64,000 bases of DNA, from the NCBI GenBank assembly GCA_902810075.1, contig LR778135.1:1550001-1614000 (forward strand). Reading direction: 5' to 3'. Shown in pieces: positions 1-10,122 of the stretch. The notes beneath the pieces were generated by a model. That model saw only the letters and a program-made list of their open reading frames with translations. It did not search any database and had not been told where the DNA came from. A program made the position numbers and the translations under genes. The DNA comes from Ruminococcaceae bacterium BL-6. GTDB lineage: Bacteria; Bacillota; Clostridia; Oscillospirales; Acutalibacteraceae. How positions within the stretch are numbered: position 1 is the first letter of the stretch; the number at the start of each line of letters is the position of its first letter.

Positions 1-467
1 TCCGGAACACCGGATACAGCGAGGAGCTTTGCTCCGCTTTGGCGGAGCAGTTTGCGCAGGCGGGGATTCAGGTCGTCATCGGGCCAGCCATGGGCGCGGT
101 TCAGATGGCGTACGAGGTCAGCCGCGCGCTGAAATGCGAAAACTTTTTCGCCGAACGCGATGAAAACGGCAAGATGGCGCTTCGCCGCGGATTCGAGGTG
201 CACCCCGGGCAGAAGGTGCTGATCGTCGAGGACGTGGTCACGACCGGCGGCTCCGTGCGCGAAGTGATCGACCTCGTCCGCGCCGCGGGCGGAGACCTGG
301 TCGGGGTCGGCTCCATCGTGGACAGGACCGGCGGGAAGATCGATTTCGGCGTTCCGTTCCGCTCGGTGATCGCTCTGGAAGTGGAATCCTGGGAGCCGCA
401 GGACTGCCCGCTTTGCCGCGAGGGAGAGCTGGAGCTTGTCAAGCCGGGCAGCAGAAAGATCCGGTAA
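1..467 (+). CDS. pyrE: Orotate phosphoribosyltransferase, 5' end cut by the window
   Basis: Transfers the phosphoribosyl group of PRPP to orotate in cytosolic de novo pyrimidine synthesis. The reading frame is already open at base 3 and continues to the TAA at 465-467, so the N-terminus lies outside the window. The PRPP-binding loop VLIVEDVVTTGGSV is encoded at about 216-257. The C-terminus has a CPLC pair, seen in many clostridial and Thermus-type PyrE proteins. It is followed after 34 bases by radC, whose ribosome site lies in the gap. Family assignment is firm; only upstream sequence would show the rest of the pyr cluster. Confidence 0.93.
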   Translation, partial: RNTGYSEELCSALAEQFAQAGIQVVIGPAMGAVQMAYEVSRALKCENFFAERDENGKMALRRGFEVHPGQKVLIVEDVVTTGGSVREVIDLVRAAGGDLVGVGSIVDRTGGKIDFGVPFRSVIALEVESWEPQDCPLCREGELELVKPGSRKIR

Positions 468-501
468 AACACGGCGGTTCGATGCGGGGGAGGTGTGGCG
501 C

Positions 502-1233
502 TTGAAGCGGGACGAAGCATTGCATCCGAAAACGAAAGAGGAGCAGCCGCATGCCGGCCACAGGAAGCGCGTGCAGGAAAAGTTCCTGAAAAAGGGCCTG
601 GATGGCTTTGAACCGCACGAGGTCCTGGAATTCGTTCTGTTTTTCGCCATCCCGCGCGGGGATACCAACGAGCTGGCCCACCGGCTGATCGGCCGGTTCG
701 GGTCGGTTTCCGGCGTCTTTGACGCCCCGTATGAGGAACTGCTCAAAATCCGCGGGGTCGGGCGCATCACGGCGCTTCTGCTCAAGCTGCTTCCGGCGCT
801 GTGCCGGTATTATTATGAGGACAGCCACAAAGGAAAAATCAGGATCTGCGAGGTGTGCGACGCCGCCGAAATCCTGAAGCACAAGTATATCGGACGCACC
901 AACGAGGTGGTCGTGCTGCTGCTTCTGGACAGCCAGAGCAGGGTGCTTCTGTGCGACGTCGTGAACGAAGGGAACGTGAACAGCGCGCCGGTCTATGTGC
1001 GCCGGATCGTGGAATTGGCCGTGCGGTATAATGCCAGCGCGGCCATCCTTTCTCACAACCATCCCAGCGGAAGCCCCGTGCCGTCCCGCGGGGATATCGA
1101 CGCCACCGTCGAGGTGTTTCAGGCTTTGAAGGCGGTAAATGTGCCGCTCCGCGACCATCTGATCTTCGGGGATCAGGATTATGTCTCCCTCTCGCATCTC
1201 GGCATCCTAAAAGACCTGATGAACCCTTTTTAA
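502..1233 (+). CDS. radC: RadC family JAB1/MPN metalloprotein
   Basis: A 243-residue member of the RadC (YsxA) family. The real role is unsettled despite the historical name 'DNA repair protein'. A helix-hairpin-helix-like stretch ([16 protein letters not shown]) sits near residues 82-100. The C-terminal JAB domain has the metal motif SHNHPSG followed by D at about residues 185-199. I chose the TTG at 502 because GGGGGAGG at 486-493 precedes it by a normal gap; the longer frame from 436 would overlap pyrE. The gene is followed by the uvrB promoter. Confidence 0.9.
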   Translation: MKRDEALHPKTKEEQPHAGHRKRVQEKFLKKGLDGFEPHEVLEFVLFFAIPRGDTNELAHRLIGRFGSVSGVFDAPYEELLKIRGVGRITALLLKLLPALCRYYYEDSHKGKIRICEVCDAAEILKHKYIGRTNEVVVLLLLDSQSRVLLCDVVNEGNVNSAPVYVRRIVELAVRYNASAAILSHNHPSGSPVPSRGDIDATVEVFQALKAVNVPLRDHLIFGDQDYVSLSHLGILKDLMNPF

Positions 1234-1241
1234 GACGGAAT

Positions 1242-1270
1242 TTGACAGAAACGAACAAATGTGCTAATAT
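1242..1270 (+). promoter_or_regulatory. SigA-type promoter of uvrBA with an embedded LexA-like box
   Basis: TTGACA at 1242-1247, a 17-bp spacer and TAATAT at 1265-1270. Inside the spacer, 1252-1265 reads CGAACAAATGTGCT, matching the Gram-positive SOS box CGAACRNRYGTTYC at 12 of 14 positions. This fits damage-inducible control of uvrB-uvrA; binding itself is inferred. Confidence 0.75.
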
Positions 1271-1331
1271 AAAAGCTGAATTTTATCCCGTCTCCGGCGC
1301 GGGAATCAGCCGGAAAAAGCGGAGATTTGCG

Positions 1332-3293
1332 ATGGATTTTAAACTTGTATCCCAATATCAGCCGACCGGCGATCAGCCGAAGGCGATCGAGCAGCTGATA
1401 CAGGGTCTGGAGTGCGGCGACAAAGAGCAGACGCTGCTGGGCGTGACGGGCTCCGGAAAAACGTTTACTATGGCGAACGTGATCGCGCGGGTGAACCGCC
1501 CGACGCTCGTTCTCGCCCACAACAAAACGCTGGCGGCCCAGCTCTGTTCCGAGTTCCGGGAATTTTTCCCGGAGAACGCCGTCGAGTATTTCGTCAGCTA
1601 CTACGATTATTACCAGCCGGAGGCCTATATTCCGACGACAGACACCTATATTGAAAAGGATTCCGCCATCAACGACGAAATCGACAAGCTGAGGCATTCG
1701 GCCACTTCGGCCCTTTCGGAGCGGCGGGATGTCATTATTGTTGCCAGCGTTTCCTGCATTTACAGCCTGGGCGACCCGATTGATTACCGCACCATGGTGA
1801 TTTCCCTGCGGCCCGGGATGAAGAAAAACCGGGACGAGCTTCTGAAAAAGCTGGTCGAAATCCAGTACGAGCGGAACGACGTCAATTTTGTGAGAAACAA
1901 ATTCCGCGTGCACGGCGACGTGGTGGAAATTTTTCCCGCACAGTCGAACGACACCGCCATCCGGGTGGAATTTTTCGGCGACGAGATCGACCGCATCACG
2001 GAAATCAATGCGCTTACCGGGGAGTTCAAGGCTTTTTTGAAGCATGTGGCGATTTACCCGGCTTCCCATTACATTGTGCCGAAGGAAAAGCTGCAGCGCG
2101 CGCTCGGCGATCTGGAAGGCGAGATGCAGGAGCGCGTCCGCTACTTCGAGGAGAAGGGGAAGCTGATCGAGGCGCAGCGCATCCGCGAGCGCACCCGGTA
2201 CGACATGGAGATGCTTCAGGAAATCGGCTTCTGCAAGGGGATCGAAAACTATTCCCGCGTGCTTTCGGGCCGCGCGCCGGGCAGCGCCCCGTACACGCTG
2301 CTGGATTATTTCCCGAAGGATTTTCTCCTTTTCGTCGACGAGTCGCACGTCACGCTTCCGCAGGTGCGTTCCATGTACGCGGGCGACCGGGCGAGAAAGA
2401 ACGCGCTCGTCGAATACGGGTTCCGGCTCCCTTCCGCTTACGACAACCGTCCGCTGAATTTCGACGAATTCTACAGCCACATCAATCAGGCGATTTTCGT
2501 CAGCGCCACGCCGGGCGACCTGGAGCTGGAAAAATCGGCGCAGGTCGTGGAGCAGGTGATCCGCCCCACCGGGCTGGTGGACCCCGAGATCATCGTCAAG
2601 CCGGTGGAAGGGCAGATCGACGACCTGATTTCCGAGATCAATCTGCGCGCCGCGAAGGGCCAGCGCGTGCTGGTGACGACGCTCACGAAGAAAATGGCGG
2701 AGGATCTGACCGCCTATCTGGAGGGCATGGGGATCCGCGTACGGTACATGCACCACGATATCGATACCGTGGAGCGCATGGAGATCATCCGCGACCTTCG
2801 CCTGGGGGAATTCGATACGCTGGTCGGCATCAACCTGCTGCGCGAGGGCCTCGATCTCCCGGAGGTTTCGCTCGTCGCGATCCTCGACGCCGACAAAGAG
2901 GGCTTCCTCCGTTCCGAGCGGTCCCTGATTCAGACCATCGGGCGCGCGGCGAGGAATGCGGAGGGCCAGGTGATCATGTACGCCGACACGGTAACGCCAT
3001 CCATGGAGCGCGCCCTGCGCGAGACGCAGCGCCGCCGCGAGATTCAGCAGAACTATAACCGGGAGCATCATATCGTCCCAAAAACCATCATCAAAAAGGT
3101 TTCGGATGTGCTGGAAATTTCCACCCAGCGGGATGAGAAGAAAGATAAAAAGGGTAAGCGCCTGAGCCCGGCCGAGCGCAAACAGCTCGTGGAAAAGCTG
3201 ACGAGAGAGATGAAGGCCGCGGCCAAGCTGCTGGAATTTGAACACGCCGCGTACCTGCGCGACAAAATCAAAAAGCTGACCGGCGGGAAATAG
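1332..3293 (+). CDS. uvrB: Excinuclease ABC subunit B
   Basis: Damage-verifying helicase-like subunit of nucleotide excision repair; it is loaded by UvrA and then recruits UvrC. 653 residues, a normal length. Walker A GVTGSGKT lies at about 38-45, the strand-inserting beta-hairpin [12 protein letters not shown] at about 90-101, the DESH box near 335-338, and a C-terminal UVR motif (about 616-650) for UvrC contact. The start is the ATG at 1332 (GCGGAG upstream). The frame remains open upstream to 1242, but that part is promoter DNA. uvrA follows after 24 bases, so the two form an operon. Confidence 0.98.
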   Translation: MDFKLVSQYQPTGDQPKAIEQLIQGLECGDKEQTLLGVTGSGKTFTMANVIARVNRPTLVLAHNKTLAAQLCSEFREFFPENAVEYFVSYYDYYQPEAYIPTTDTYIEKDSAINDEIDKLRHSATSALSERRDVIIVASVSCIYSLGDPIDYRTMVISLRPGMKKNRDELLKKLVEIQYERNDVNFVRNKFRVHGDVVEIFPAQSNDTAIRVEFFGDEIDRITEINALTGEFKAFLKHVAIYPASHYIVPKEKLQRALGDLEGEMQERVRYFEEKGKLIEAQRIRERTRYDMEMLQEIGFCKGIENYSRVLSGRAPGSAPYTLLDYFPKDFLLFVDESHVTLPQVRSMYAGDRARKNALVEYGFRLPSAYDNRPLNFDEFYSHINQAIFVSATPGDLELEKSAQVVEQVIRPTGLVDPEIIVKPVEGQIDDLISEINLRAAKGQRVLVTTLTKKMAEDLTAYLEGMGIRVRYMHHDIDTVERMEIIRDLRLGEFDTLVGINLLREGLDLPEVSLVAILDADKEGFLRSERSLIQTIGRAARNAEGQVIMYADTVTPSMERALRETQRRREIQQNYNREHHIVPKTIIKKVSDVLEISTQRDEKKDKKGKRLSPAERKQLVEKLTREMKAAAKLLEFEHAAYLRDKIKKLTGGK

Positions 3294-3317
3294 GGAATTC
3301 CGGAGGAATCGAATCAT

Positions 3318-6146
3318 ATGACAGCACAGAACATTTTTGTGAAGGGCGCCAGAGAGCATAATTTAAAAAATATCGATATTAAAATACCGCGAGATAAACT
3401 GGTGGTTTTGACGGGGCTTTCCGGCTCGGGAAAGTCCTCTCTTGCGTTTGACACCATTTACGCGGAGGGGCGCCGCCGCTATGTGGAATCCCTTTCCTCC
3501 TATGCGCGGCAGTTTCTGGGCCAGATGGAAAAGCCGGATGTGGATTATATCGAGGGGCTTTCCCCGGCCATTTCCATCGATCAGAAGACGACGTCGAAAA
3601 ATCCTCGTTCCACGGTCGGGACGGTCACGGAAATTTATGATTACCTGCGCCTGCTTTACGCGAGGATCGGGGTTCCGCACTGCCCGATCTGCGGGCGCGA
3701 AATCAAGCAGCAGACGGTCGACCAGATCGTGGACCGGGTGCTCGCCCTGCCCGAAAACAGCAAAATCCAGATCCTTGCCCCGGTGGTGAGGGCGCGCAAG
3801 GGCGAGCACACCAAGGAGCTCAACGCCGCCCGCAAGAGCGGGTTCGTGCGGGTGCGCGTAGATGGGGACATCTACGATCTGTCGGAGACCATCAAGCTGG
3901 AAAAGAACAAAAAGCATTCGATCGAGATCGTGGTGGACCGGCTCGTGATCCATCCGGACATCCGCTCCCGCCTGGCGGATTCGGTCGAAACGGCCTCGGG
4001 GCTTTCGGGCGGCCTTGTCATTGTCAGCGTGGTGGACGGCGAGGACATCACCTTTTCCCAGAATTACGCCTGCCCCGAGCACGGGGCCTGCATCGAAGAA
4101 CTGACGCCGCGCATGTTCTCGTTCAACAACCCCTACGGCGCGTGCCCCAAATGCACGGGCCTCGGGGTTTTCATGAAGATCGACCCCGACCTGATCCTGC
4201 CGGACAAGAGCCTTTCCATCAACAGGGGCGGGCTCAAGGCGAGCGGATGGGCCATGGAAGGGAGCAGCATCGCCGCCATGTACCTGAAGGGGCTGGCAAA
4301 GCATTATCATTTTTCCCTGGATACCCCGGTGGGCGAGCTTCCGCCCGAAATCCTCGATATCATCCTGTACGGGACGAAGGGGGAGAAGATCGAGCTGGAA
4401 CGGACCAGCGAATACGGCTACGGCCATTATAAAACGGAGTTCGAGGGGATCATCAACAACCTGGAGCGCCGTTTCCGCGATACCCAGAGCAACTGGATCA
4501 AAGAGGAAATCGAATCGTACATGAGCGCCATCCCCTGCGACGCCTGCGGGGGAAAGCGGCTTTCCCCCGCCAGCCTGGCGGTGACGGTGGGCGGCGTCAA
4601 CATCAGCGATTTCTGCGACAAATCCGTCACTGAGGAACTGGATTTCCTGGACCATCTGAAGCTGACCGACCGGGAAAACATGATCGCCAAAACCATTCTG
4701 AAAGAGGTTCGCTCGCGCCTTGGATTCCTGAAAAGCGTCGGGCTGGAATACCTGACCTTGTCGCGTTCCTCCGGAACGCTGTCCGGGGGCGAGAGCCAGC
4801 GCATCCGTCTGGCGACGCAGATCGGCTCATCCCTGATGGGGGTGCTCTACATCCTCGATGAGCCGAGCATCGGCCTGCATCAGCGGGACAACGGCAAGCT
4901 GCTCGCCACGCTGAAGCATCTGCGGGACCTCGGGAACACCGTCCTCGTCGTGGAGCACGACGAGGAGACCATGCTCGCCGCCGACCACATTGTGGATATC
5001 GGGCCGGGGGCGGGCATCCACGGCGGCTATGTGGTCTATAACGGCCCGGTGAAGGGGATTCTGGACTGCAAGGAATCCATTACCGGCCAGTACCTGAGCG
5101 GGGCGAAAAAAATACGGGTCCCGAAGACCCGCCGGCCCGGAAACGGCAAAAAGCTGCGGATTCTGGGGGCCCGCCAGAACAACTTGAAAAATATCGATGT
5201 CGATATTCCGCTGGGCAAGTTCGTCTGCGTCACCGGGGTTTCCGGCTCGGGAAAATCCTCGCTGATCAACGAGATCCTCTACAAAGAGCTTGCTTCGCGG
5301 CTGAACGGGGCGAAAGCCCATGCCGGCGCGTGCAAAGAGATTCAGGGAATCGAAGAGCTGGACAAGGTGATCGAGATCAATCAGGCGCCGATCGGCCGCA
5401 CCCCCCGTTCCAACCCGGCCACCTATACGGGGGTGTTCACCGACATCCGCGAGCTGTACGCATCCACTCAGGATGCGAAAATGCGGGGCTTCACCGCCGG
5501 CCGGTTCTCGTTCAACATCAAGGGAGGCCGGTGCGAGGCGTGCCAGGGCGGCGGGATCATCAAAATCGAAATGCACTTCCTTCCGGACGTTTACGTTCCG
5601 TGCGACGTCTGCAAAGGCAAACGCTACAACCGCGAGACGCTTGAAGTCAAATATAAGGGGAAGAGCATCTACGACGTTCTGGAAATGACGGTGGAGGAAG
5701 GGCTGGAGTTCTTCTCCAGCATTCCCAAAATCGAGCGCAAGCTGCACACGCTTCAGGATGTCGGCCTCGGTTATGTCAAAATCGGGCAGCCCGCCACGAC
5801 CCTTTCGGGCGGCGAGGCGCAGCGGGTCAAGCTTGCGGCGGAGCTTTCCAGGCGCCCGACGGGCCGCACCATCTATATTCTGGATGAACCGACGACGGGG
5901 CTTCACACCGCGGATGTCCACCGCTTGATCCTCGTGCTTCAGAAGCTGGTGGATGCCGGGAATACGGTCGTCGTCATCGAGCATAATCTCGACCTGATCA
6001 AAACCGCCGACTACCTTGTGGATCTGGGGCCGGAAGGCGGGGACCGCGGCGGCTATGTGGTCGCCAGGGGGACGCCGGAAGAGGTCGCGCGCGTGGAAGC
6101 CTCTTATACGGGCCAGTATCTGAAAAAAATGCTGGAAAAACCGTGA
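3318..6146 (+). CDS. uvrA: Excinuclease ABC subunit A
   Basis: Damage-sensing ABC-type ATPase dimer of nucleotide excision repair. 942 residues, full length. There are two ATPase modules: Walker A at about 32-40 and 639-647 ([18 protein letters not shown]) and signature loops LSGGESQR near 488 and LSGGEAQR near 829. Zinc-binding CxxC pairs are visible at CPICG (about 117), CPKC, CDAC and CEAC...CDVC (about 737-765). GGAGG precedes the ATG at 3318. Transcription ends at the strong hairpin at 6195-6230. Confidence 0.98.
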   Translation: MTAQNIFVKGAREHNLKNIDIKIPRDKLVVLTGLSGSGKSSLAFDTIYAEGRRRYVESLSSYARQFLGQMEKPDVDYIEGLSPAISIDQKTTSKNPRSTVGTVTEIYDYLRLLYARIGVPHCPICGREIKQQTVDQIVDRVLALPENSKIQILAPVVRARKGEHTKELNAARKSGFVRVRVDGDIYDLSETIKLEKNKKHSIEIVVDRLVIHPDIRSRLADSVETASGLSGGLVIVSVVDGEDITFSQNYACPEHGACIEELTPRMFSFNNPYGACPKCTGLGVFMKIDPDLILPDKSLSINRGGLKASGWAMEGSSIAAMYLKGLAKHYHFSLDTPVGELPPEILDIILYGTKGEKIELERTSEYGYGHYKTEFEGIINNLERRFRDTQSNWIKEEIESYMSAIPCDACGGKRLSPASLAVTVGGVNISDFCDKSVTEELDFLDHLKLTDRENMIAKTILKEVRSRLGFLKSVGLEYLTLSRSSGTLSGGESQRIRLATQIGSSLMGVLYILDEPSIGLHQRDNGKLLATLKHLRDLGNTVLVVEHDEETMLAADHIVDIGPGAGIHGGYVVYNGPVKGILDCKESITGQYLSGAKKIRVPKTRRPGNGKKLRILGARQNNLKNIDVDIPLGKFVCVTGVSGSGKSSLINEILYKELASRLNGAKAHAGACKEIQGIEELDKVIEINQAPIGRTPRSNPATYTGVFTDIRELYASTQDAKMRGFTAGRFSFNIKGGRCEACQGGGIIKIEMHFLPDVYVPCDVCKGKRYNRETLEVKYKGKSIYDVLEMTVEEGLEFFSSIPKIERKLHTLQDVGLGYVKIGQPATTLSGGEAQRVKLAAELSRRPTGRTIYILDEPTTGLHTADVHRLILVLQKLVDAGNTVVVIEHNLDLIKTADYLVDLGPEGGDRGGYVVARGTPEEVARVEASYTGQYLKKMLEKP

Positions 6147-6194
6147 TTTCCTTTCCGTTTTGCCGGGAAGGGCCGCGTTTTCTCCAATGAAAAA

Positions 6195-6240
6195 GGGGAG
6201 CCGGCGCAGTAAAAGCTGCGCCGGCTCCCCAAAATATTTT
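6195..6240. terminator. Bidirectional intrinsic terminator
   Basis: Perfect 15-bp stem (6195-6209 with 6216-6230), 6-nt loop TAAAAG. A-rich sequence on the left and AAAATATTTTTC on the right give U-tracts in both directions, so it serves uvrA and the convergent small gene at 6245-6481. Confidence 0.9.
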
Positions 6241-6244
6241 TCTG

Positions 6245-6481
6245 TCAGTTGCCGATCATATATTTGATGAACATCATTTCGTCTTCCGGGTTCTCTGTTT
6301 TCAGTTCGGCGGAAACGGTCGCGTCCTTGGCGTTCTGCAGAAGCGCCCTGACCCCGTAAAGCTGGCACAGCTTGCTTTTCAGGTTCAGCACATTGCCGTC
6401 TTCCGTCGTCAGGTACACGTTCCCTTTTGCTTTGTCAAGCAATTCAATCAGTTTCTGGACATTGATATCATATAATTTCAT
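6245..6481 (-). CDS. Conserved small protein of unknown function (78 aa)
   Basis: 78 residues, soluble and of mixed alpha/beta composition, with no signal peptide, membrane segment or cysteine cluster. The region KGNVYLTTEDGNVLNLKSKL is the most distinctive part; I believe similar short proteins occur in other Oscillospiraceae but know no function. The gene has its own promoter (6514-6542, minus strand), an AAGGAC-type site upstream of the ATG, and the shared terminator at 6195-6230, which together argue it is a real gene. Convergent with uvrA. Confidence 0.7.
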   Translation of the reverse strand: MKLYDINVQKLIELLDKAKGNVYLTTEDGNVLNLKSKLCQLYGVRALLQNAKDATVSAELKTENPEDEMMFIKYMIGN

Positions 6482-6513
6482 GATTGGATCAGTCCTTTCT
6501 TTTCTTTGTTAAG

Positions 6514-6542
6514 AGCATAACATTAAAATTGGAAAAAATCAA
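6514..6542 (-). promoter_or_regulatory. SigA-type promoter for the 78-aa gene
   Basis: Read on the minus strand: TTGATT (6537-6542), 17-bp spacer, TATGCT (6514-6519), about 33 bases before the ATG at 6481. Confidence 0.6.
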
Positions 6543-6683
6543 CTGAAAACTGCGCAGAATCCGCCGGTTTGCCCGGCGGTAATTTTGTGAGTTTTTGTTT
6601 GCGTTTCGAAATCCATACTTTCCTTCTGAAAAGGCGGATCAGGGCATATATTTATTTCAGGAAGGAAAGGGGAGAAACGGAGG

Positions 6684-7973
6684 ATGGAGATCTATGTTGT
6701 ACAGCCCGGGGACACTGTTTTTTCGATTGCCGCAAAATACGGCGTGTCGGCATGGGATATGATCCAGTACAATGAAATCGAGTTTCCGGAACGGCTTGTT
6801 CCGGGACAGACGCTCGTCATCCTGTTTCCCCGCCGCACGCACATTGTGGAAGCGGGGGAGACGCTTTCATCCATTGCCCGGCAGTACAATATGACGATAA
6901 ACCAGCTTTACCGCAACAACACCAGGCTCGGGGCGCAGAACCTGATCCGGCCGGGGGAACGCCTGGTCATTTCGTTTGAACAGGAAAAGATGGGGACCAT
7001 GTCTGTAAACGGATACGCGTACCCCTTTGTCAACCGGACTCTTTTGCGTCAAACCCTCCCCTTTCTGACCTATATCACGCCCTTTACCTACGGCATCACC
7101 TACGACGGAGGCTTGGTCGACCTGGATGACACCGCAATTCTCTCCATGGCGCAGGAATACGGCGTGGCCCCGCTGATGCATCTTTCGACCCTGACGGAAG
7201 AGGGAAGCTTCAGCAACGAGCTCGCCAGCCGCGTGCTGAACAATCCGGAGATCCAGAACCGGCTGATCGACAACGTGCTTCAGACCATGAGGGAAAAACA
7301 ATATCACGGGCTGGACATCGATTTCGAATTTATTTATGCGTCGGACCGCGACAAATATACCGGATTTATCCGAACGACCACCCAGCGGCTGAACGCGCAG
7401 GGGTTCGAGGTGATCGTGGCCCTCGCCCCGAAAACCTCGAGCACGCAGCCCGGCCTGCTGTACCAGGGGCACGATTACGGCGGGCTCGGCGCCGCGGCAA
7501 ACGCGGTCCTTCTGATGACGTACGAGTGGGGATACACCTATGGGCCGCCCATGGCGGTGGCGCCGATCGGAAACATCCGCGCCGTCCTCGATTACGCCGT
7601 GACCCAGATCCCCCGCAACCGCATCTATCTCGGGGTGCCGAACTACGGCTACGACTGGCCGCTCCCGTTTGTACGGGGGACGACGCGCGCGCAGTCGATC
7701 TCAAACGTGGAAGCGGTGCGGATCGCGCGGGACAACAGGGCCGCGATCGAATATGACGAGCAGGCCCAGGCCCCGCACTTTCAATATACCAACCAGCAGG
7801 GAGTCCTGCACGAGGTGTGGTTTGAGGATGCCAGAAGCATCCGGGTCAAGCTCGCGCTTGTTCCGGAATACGGCTTTCTGGGCGTGGGGTACTGGAACCT
7901 CATGCGCCCGTTCCCGCAGAACTGGCTGGTTCTGAACGCGCTGTATGACATCAGGCAGATCGGGGGAGCATAG
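6684..7973 (+). CDS. LysM-GH18 spore cortex/peptidoglycan hydrolase, SleL/YaaH type
   Basis: 429 residues, matching YaaH/SleL (N-acetylglucosaminidase acting on cortex muropeptides during germination). Two LysM domains lie at about residues 2-47 and 50-97 (VVQPGDTVFSIAAKYG, IVEAGETLSSIARQYN). A glycoside hydrolase family 18 barrel follows with the active-site motif GLDIDFEF at about 209-216, where the E is the expected acid catalyst. There is no signal peptide, as in B. subtilis YaaH, which is placed on the spore by the mother cell. AAGGAAAGG lies upstream of the ATG. The gene is monocistronic, bounded by the hairpin at 7981-8002. Confidence 0.9.
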   Translation: MEIYVVQPGDTVFSIAAKYGVSAWDMIQYNEIEFPERLVPGQTLVILFPRRTHIVEAGETLSSIARQYNMTINQLYRNNTRLGAQNLIRPGERLVISFEQEKMGTMSVNGYAYPFVNRTLLRQTLPFLTYITPFTYGITYDGGLVDLDDTAILSMAQEYGVAPLMHLSTLTEEGSFSNELASRVLNNPEIQNRLIDNVLQTMREKQYHGLDIDFEFIYASDRDKYTGFIRTTTQRLNAQGFEVIVALAPKTSSTQPGLLYQGHDYGGLGAAANAVLLMTYEWGYTYGPPMAVAPIGNIRAVLDYAVTQIPRNRIYLGVPNYGYDWPLPFVRGTTRAQSISNVEAVRIARDNRAAIEYDEQAQAPHFQYTNQQGVLHEVWFEDARSIRVKLALVPEYGFLGVGYWNLMRPFPQNWLVLNALYDIRQIGGA

Positions 7974-7980
7974 AAATAAA

Positions 7981-8008
7981 AAATGCGCCCGAAGGCGCAT
8001 TTAAAATT
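7981..8008. terminator. Bidirectional intrinsic terminator
   Basis: 9-bp stem AAATGCGCC / GGCGCATTT (7981-7989, 7994-8002) with tetraloop CGAA, flanked by A-rich and T-rich sequence. It separates the convergent GH18 and zinc-ribbon genes. Confidence 0.8.
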
Positions 8009-8015
8009 TCTTCTC

Positions 8016-8306
8016 TTACTGTTGCTGTTTTCTGGCCGCGAAGCAATCGCTGCAATAAACGGGACGGTCGTCGTGAGGCTGGAAGGGAACCTTGCACGGT
8101 GCACCGCAGGAAGCACAGACGGCGTCGAACATCTCTTTCGGGGCCCTTTCGGAATCTCCCCTTGAACCTTTGCGCTTGGCGCGGCAGGCTTTGCAGCGCT
8201 GGGGCTCGTTCGTAAACCCTTTTTCAGCGTAGAACTCTTGTTCTCCGGCGGTAAATTCAAATTCAGCGCCACAGTCTTTGCAGATTAAAGTTTTGTCTTC
8301 GTACAT
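8016..8306 (-). CDS. Small zinc-ribbon protein (four CxxC pairs)
   Basis: 96 residues with four CxxC knuckles: C9/C12, C38/C41, C64/C67, C85/C88, enough for two zinc ribbons. The second half follows the pattern CxSCGxxCKVPFxP...RPVYCxxC, shared with short zinc-ribbon proteins annotated in many Clostridia; no function is established to my knowledge. The middle (residues 42-60) is basic and could touch nucleic acid. It has a consensus promoter at 8361-8389 and a U-tract terminator, so it is a well-expressed single gene. Confidence 0.82.
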   Translation of the reverse strand: MYEDKTLICKDCGAEFEFTAGEQEFYAEKGFTNEPQRCKACRAKRKGSRGDSERAPKEMFDAVCASCGAPCKVPFQPHDDRPVYCSDCFAARKQQQ

Positions 8307-8360
8307 GTGATAACCTCTTTGTTTTAATTATACCCGTTTCATGCACTGGATATTGATGTC

Positions 8361-8389
8361 ATTATATGTGAAAGTCCGGCGTTTGTCAA
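8361..8389 (-). promoter_or_regulatory. Consensus SigA promoter for the zinc-ribbon gene
   Basis: Minus strand TTGACA (8384-8389), exactly 17 bp, TATAAT (8361-8366). A second TATAAT occurs at 8328-8333 (minus) with a weak -35. The rest of the intergenic region 8390-8591 is AT-rich and shows no gene. Confidence 0.8.
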
Positions 8390-8591
8390 TATGAATATTT
8401 TCATTTCTTTCAATAAAAGCAGTTTTGTCGAAATTTTTTTGCAAAAGATTCCCCAAAACAGGGACAGGCAGCCCCGATTGGAAAAGCTTTGCGCAAAGTT
8501 TAACGGGCCCGCAAAAATTTACAGATTATTAATTAAATCCCCTGCGCAAGTATAGTAAAATAGGTTCGTGAGCATATGTTAGGAGAATATT

Positions 8592-9482
8592 GTGTTTGGT
8601 TATATTAAACCACTGAAGCCAGAGCTTCTGGTGCGGGAGTATGAACAGTACAAAGGGATTTACTGTTCCCTCTGCCGGCAGCTGGGGAAAAGCTACGGCG
8701 TTCTGTCCAGACTGACGCTCAGTTACGACTGCACCTTTTTGGCCATGCTCCTTTTAGCCCGATCATCCCGGTGCCCCGGTTTTGAGCAGGGAAAATGTGT
8801 TGTGAATCCCCTGAAAAAATGCGTGTTCTTAAAGGAGGAGCAGCCGGAGCTGGTGTTCGCCGCGGCTTTGTCGGTCATTATGGCCTATTACAAGATCCGG
8901 GATGACCTCCACGACCCCGGGGCGCTGGAAAAGGCCCGGGCGTTCCTTTTGTGGCCCGTTGCCGCCCGAGCCCGTAAAAAAGCGGCGCGGGATTTTCCCG
9001 ATGTGGAACGGGTGGTTGCCGACGCCATGCGGCAGCAGGACGCGGCGGAACGGGAAAGCCCGCTGCGGGTCGACGTCTGTGCGGACCCGACGGCCCGGAT
9101 GCTTTCCGGGATTCTTTCGCTCGCCGCGGAAAAGGACAGCCCCGAACAAAGGGTTTTGAGCCAGTTCGGGTATTTTCTCGGCCGCTGGGTCTATCTGATG
9201 GACGCGGCGGACGATCTTCCGAAGGATTTGAAAAGGGGTGCGGCCAATCCGTTCGCCTGTACCTGCGGCCTTACGCCGCAGAGTACGCCGGAACAGATCG
9301 CACAGGCCCAGGAGCACTGCAACGGAGCTTTGAACCTGACTCTTTCACAGATGATCGCGGCAATGAACCTTCTGGATTTTCAGCATTTCGGCTCGATTAT
9401 CCGCAACATTGTCTGTCAGGGCCTGCCGGAAATGCAAAAAGAATTATTGTTTGAACAGGAAAGGGAGAAAGACAATGTCTGA
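8592..9482 (+). CDS. DUF5685 family protein
   Basis: 296 residues, GTG start 8592 with AGGAGAAT just upstream. I recognise the clostridial DUF5685 family from the N-terminal MFGYIKP, the YKGIYCSLCRQLGKSYG segment and the later YLMDAADDLPKDLKRGAANPF segment; no reaction is assigned. The protein is helical, with paired aspartates (KIRDDLHD, DAADDLPKD) that loosely recall the Asp-rich helices of all-alpha isoprenoid enzymes; that resemblance is only my inference. It overlaps the J-domain gene by 8 bases and heads a three-gene unit. Confidence 0.8.
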   Translation: MFGYIKPLKPELLVREYEQYKGIYCSLCRQLGKSYGVLSRLTLSYDCTFLAMLLLARSSRCPGFEQGKCVVNPLKKCVFLKEEQPELVFAAALSVIMAYYKIRDDLHDPGALEKARAFLLWPVAARARKKAARDFPDVERVVADAMRQQDAAERESPLRVDVCADPTARMLSGILSLAAEKDSPEQRVLSQFGYFLGRWVYLMDAADDLPKDLKRGAANPFACTCGLTPQSTPEQIAQAQEHCNGALNLTLSQMIAAMNLLDFQHFGSIIRNIVCQGLPEMQKELLFEQEREKDNV

Positions 9483-10122
9483 TCCGTACAAAATACTGGG
9501 GGTTTCTCCTGCCGCGACGGATGAAGAAGTAAAAGCCGCTTATCGTGAGATGGCGAAAAAGTATCATCCGGACAACTACGCCGGCAGCCCGATCGCGGAT
9601 TTGGCCGGGGAAAAGATGAAGGAAGTCAACGAGGCCTACGACGAGATCATGGCCGAACGCAAGCGCAGGCGCAGCGGAACGGTCCCGCCGGCCGGCGGCG
9701 GATACGGGGCCGGTTACGGATCGGGCGCTTATGGCTACGCGGGGGCGAATTCCAGCTTCAGCGACGTGCGGGCCTTGATCATGAACGGGCGGTTCGAAGA
9801 TGCGGAGCAGATTCTGAACGGCGTGCCGATGGAAGGGCGCAACGCCGAATGGTATTTTTTGAAAGGGACCGTGCTTTATAAGCGCGGATGGCTCGAGGAA
9901 GCCTACAATCACTTTGCGCGCGCCTGCCGGATGGACCCCGCGAATCCGGAGTACCGCGCTGCGATGAACCAGGCTGCCAATCAGCGCAACGGCATGTACG
10001 GCGGGTATAACCCCAATTATTCCGGGAACGGAAACTGTTCTGCCTGCGACGCCTGCAGCAGCCTGATCTGTGCGGACTGCTGCTGTGAATGTATGGGCGG
10101 GGATCTGATCCCATGCTGCTGA
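9475..10122 (+). CDS. J-domain protein with a cysteine-rich tail
   Basis: 215 residues. Residues 3-65 form a DnaJ domain with the HPD motif at H31-P32-D33, expected to stimulate an Hsp70 (DnaK). A Gly/Tyr-rich linker (about 70-95) is followed by a TPR-like helical part (about 100-170). The last 28 residues carry ten cysteines, including a CCC run and a terminal CC. It lacks the zinc domain and substrate domain of true DnaJ. The ATG at 9475 gives a canonical J-domain N-terminus and follows GGGAG; the longer frame from 9409 lies within the upstream gene. Known only as a J-domain family member with DUF5685 as partner. Confidence 0.85.
   Translation: MSDPYKILGVSPAATDEEVKAAYREMAKKYHPDNYAGSPIADLAGEKMKEVNEAYDEIMAERKRRRSGTVPPAGGGYGAGYGSGAYGYAGANSSFSDVRALIMNGRFEDAEQILNGVPMEGRNAEWYFLKGTVLYKRGWLEEAYNHFARACRMDPANPEYRAAMNQAANQRNGMYGGYNPNYSGNGNCSACDACSSLICADCCCECMGGDLIPCC

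Noticed and set aside
1230..3359. 709-codon minus-strand open frame opposite uvrB
   Set aside because: A shadow produced by GC-rich codon use; no ribosome site or recognisable domain, while uvrB on the + strand is certain.
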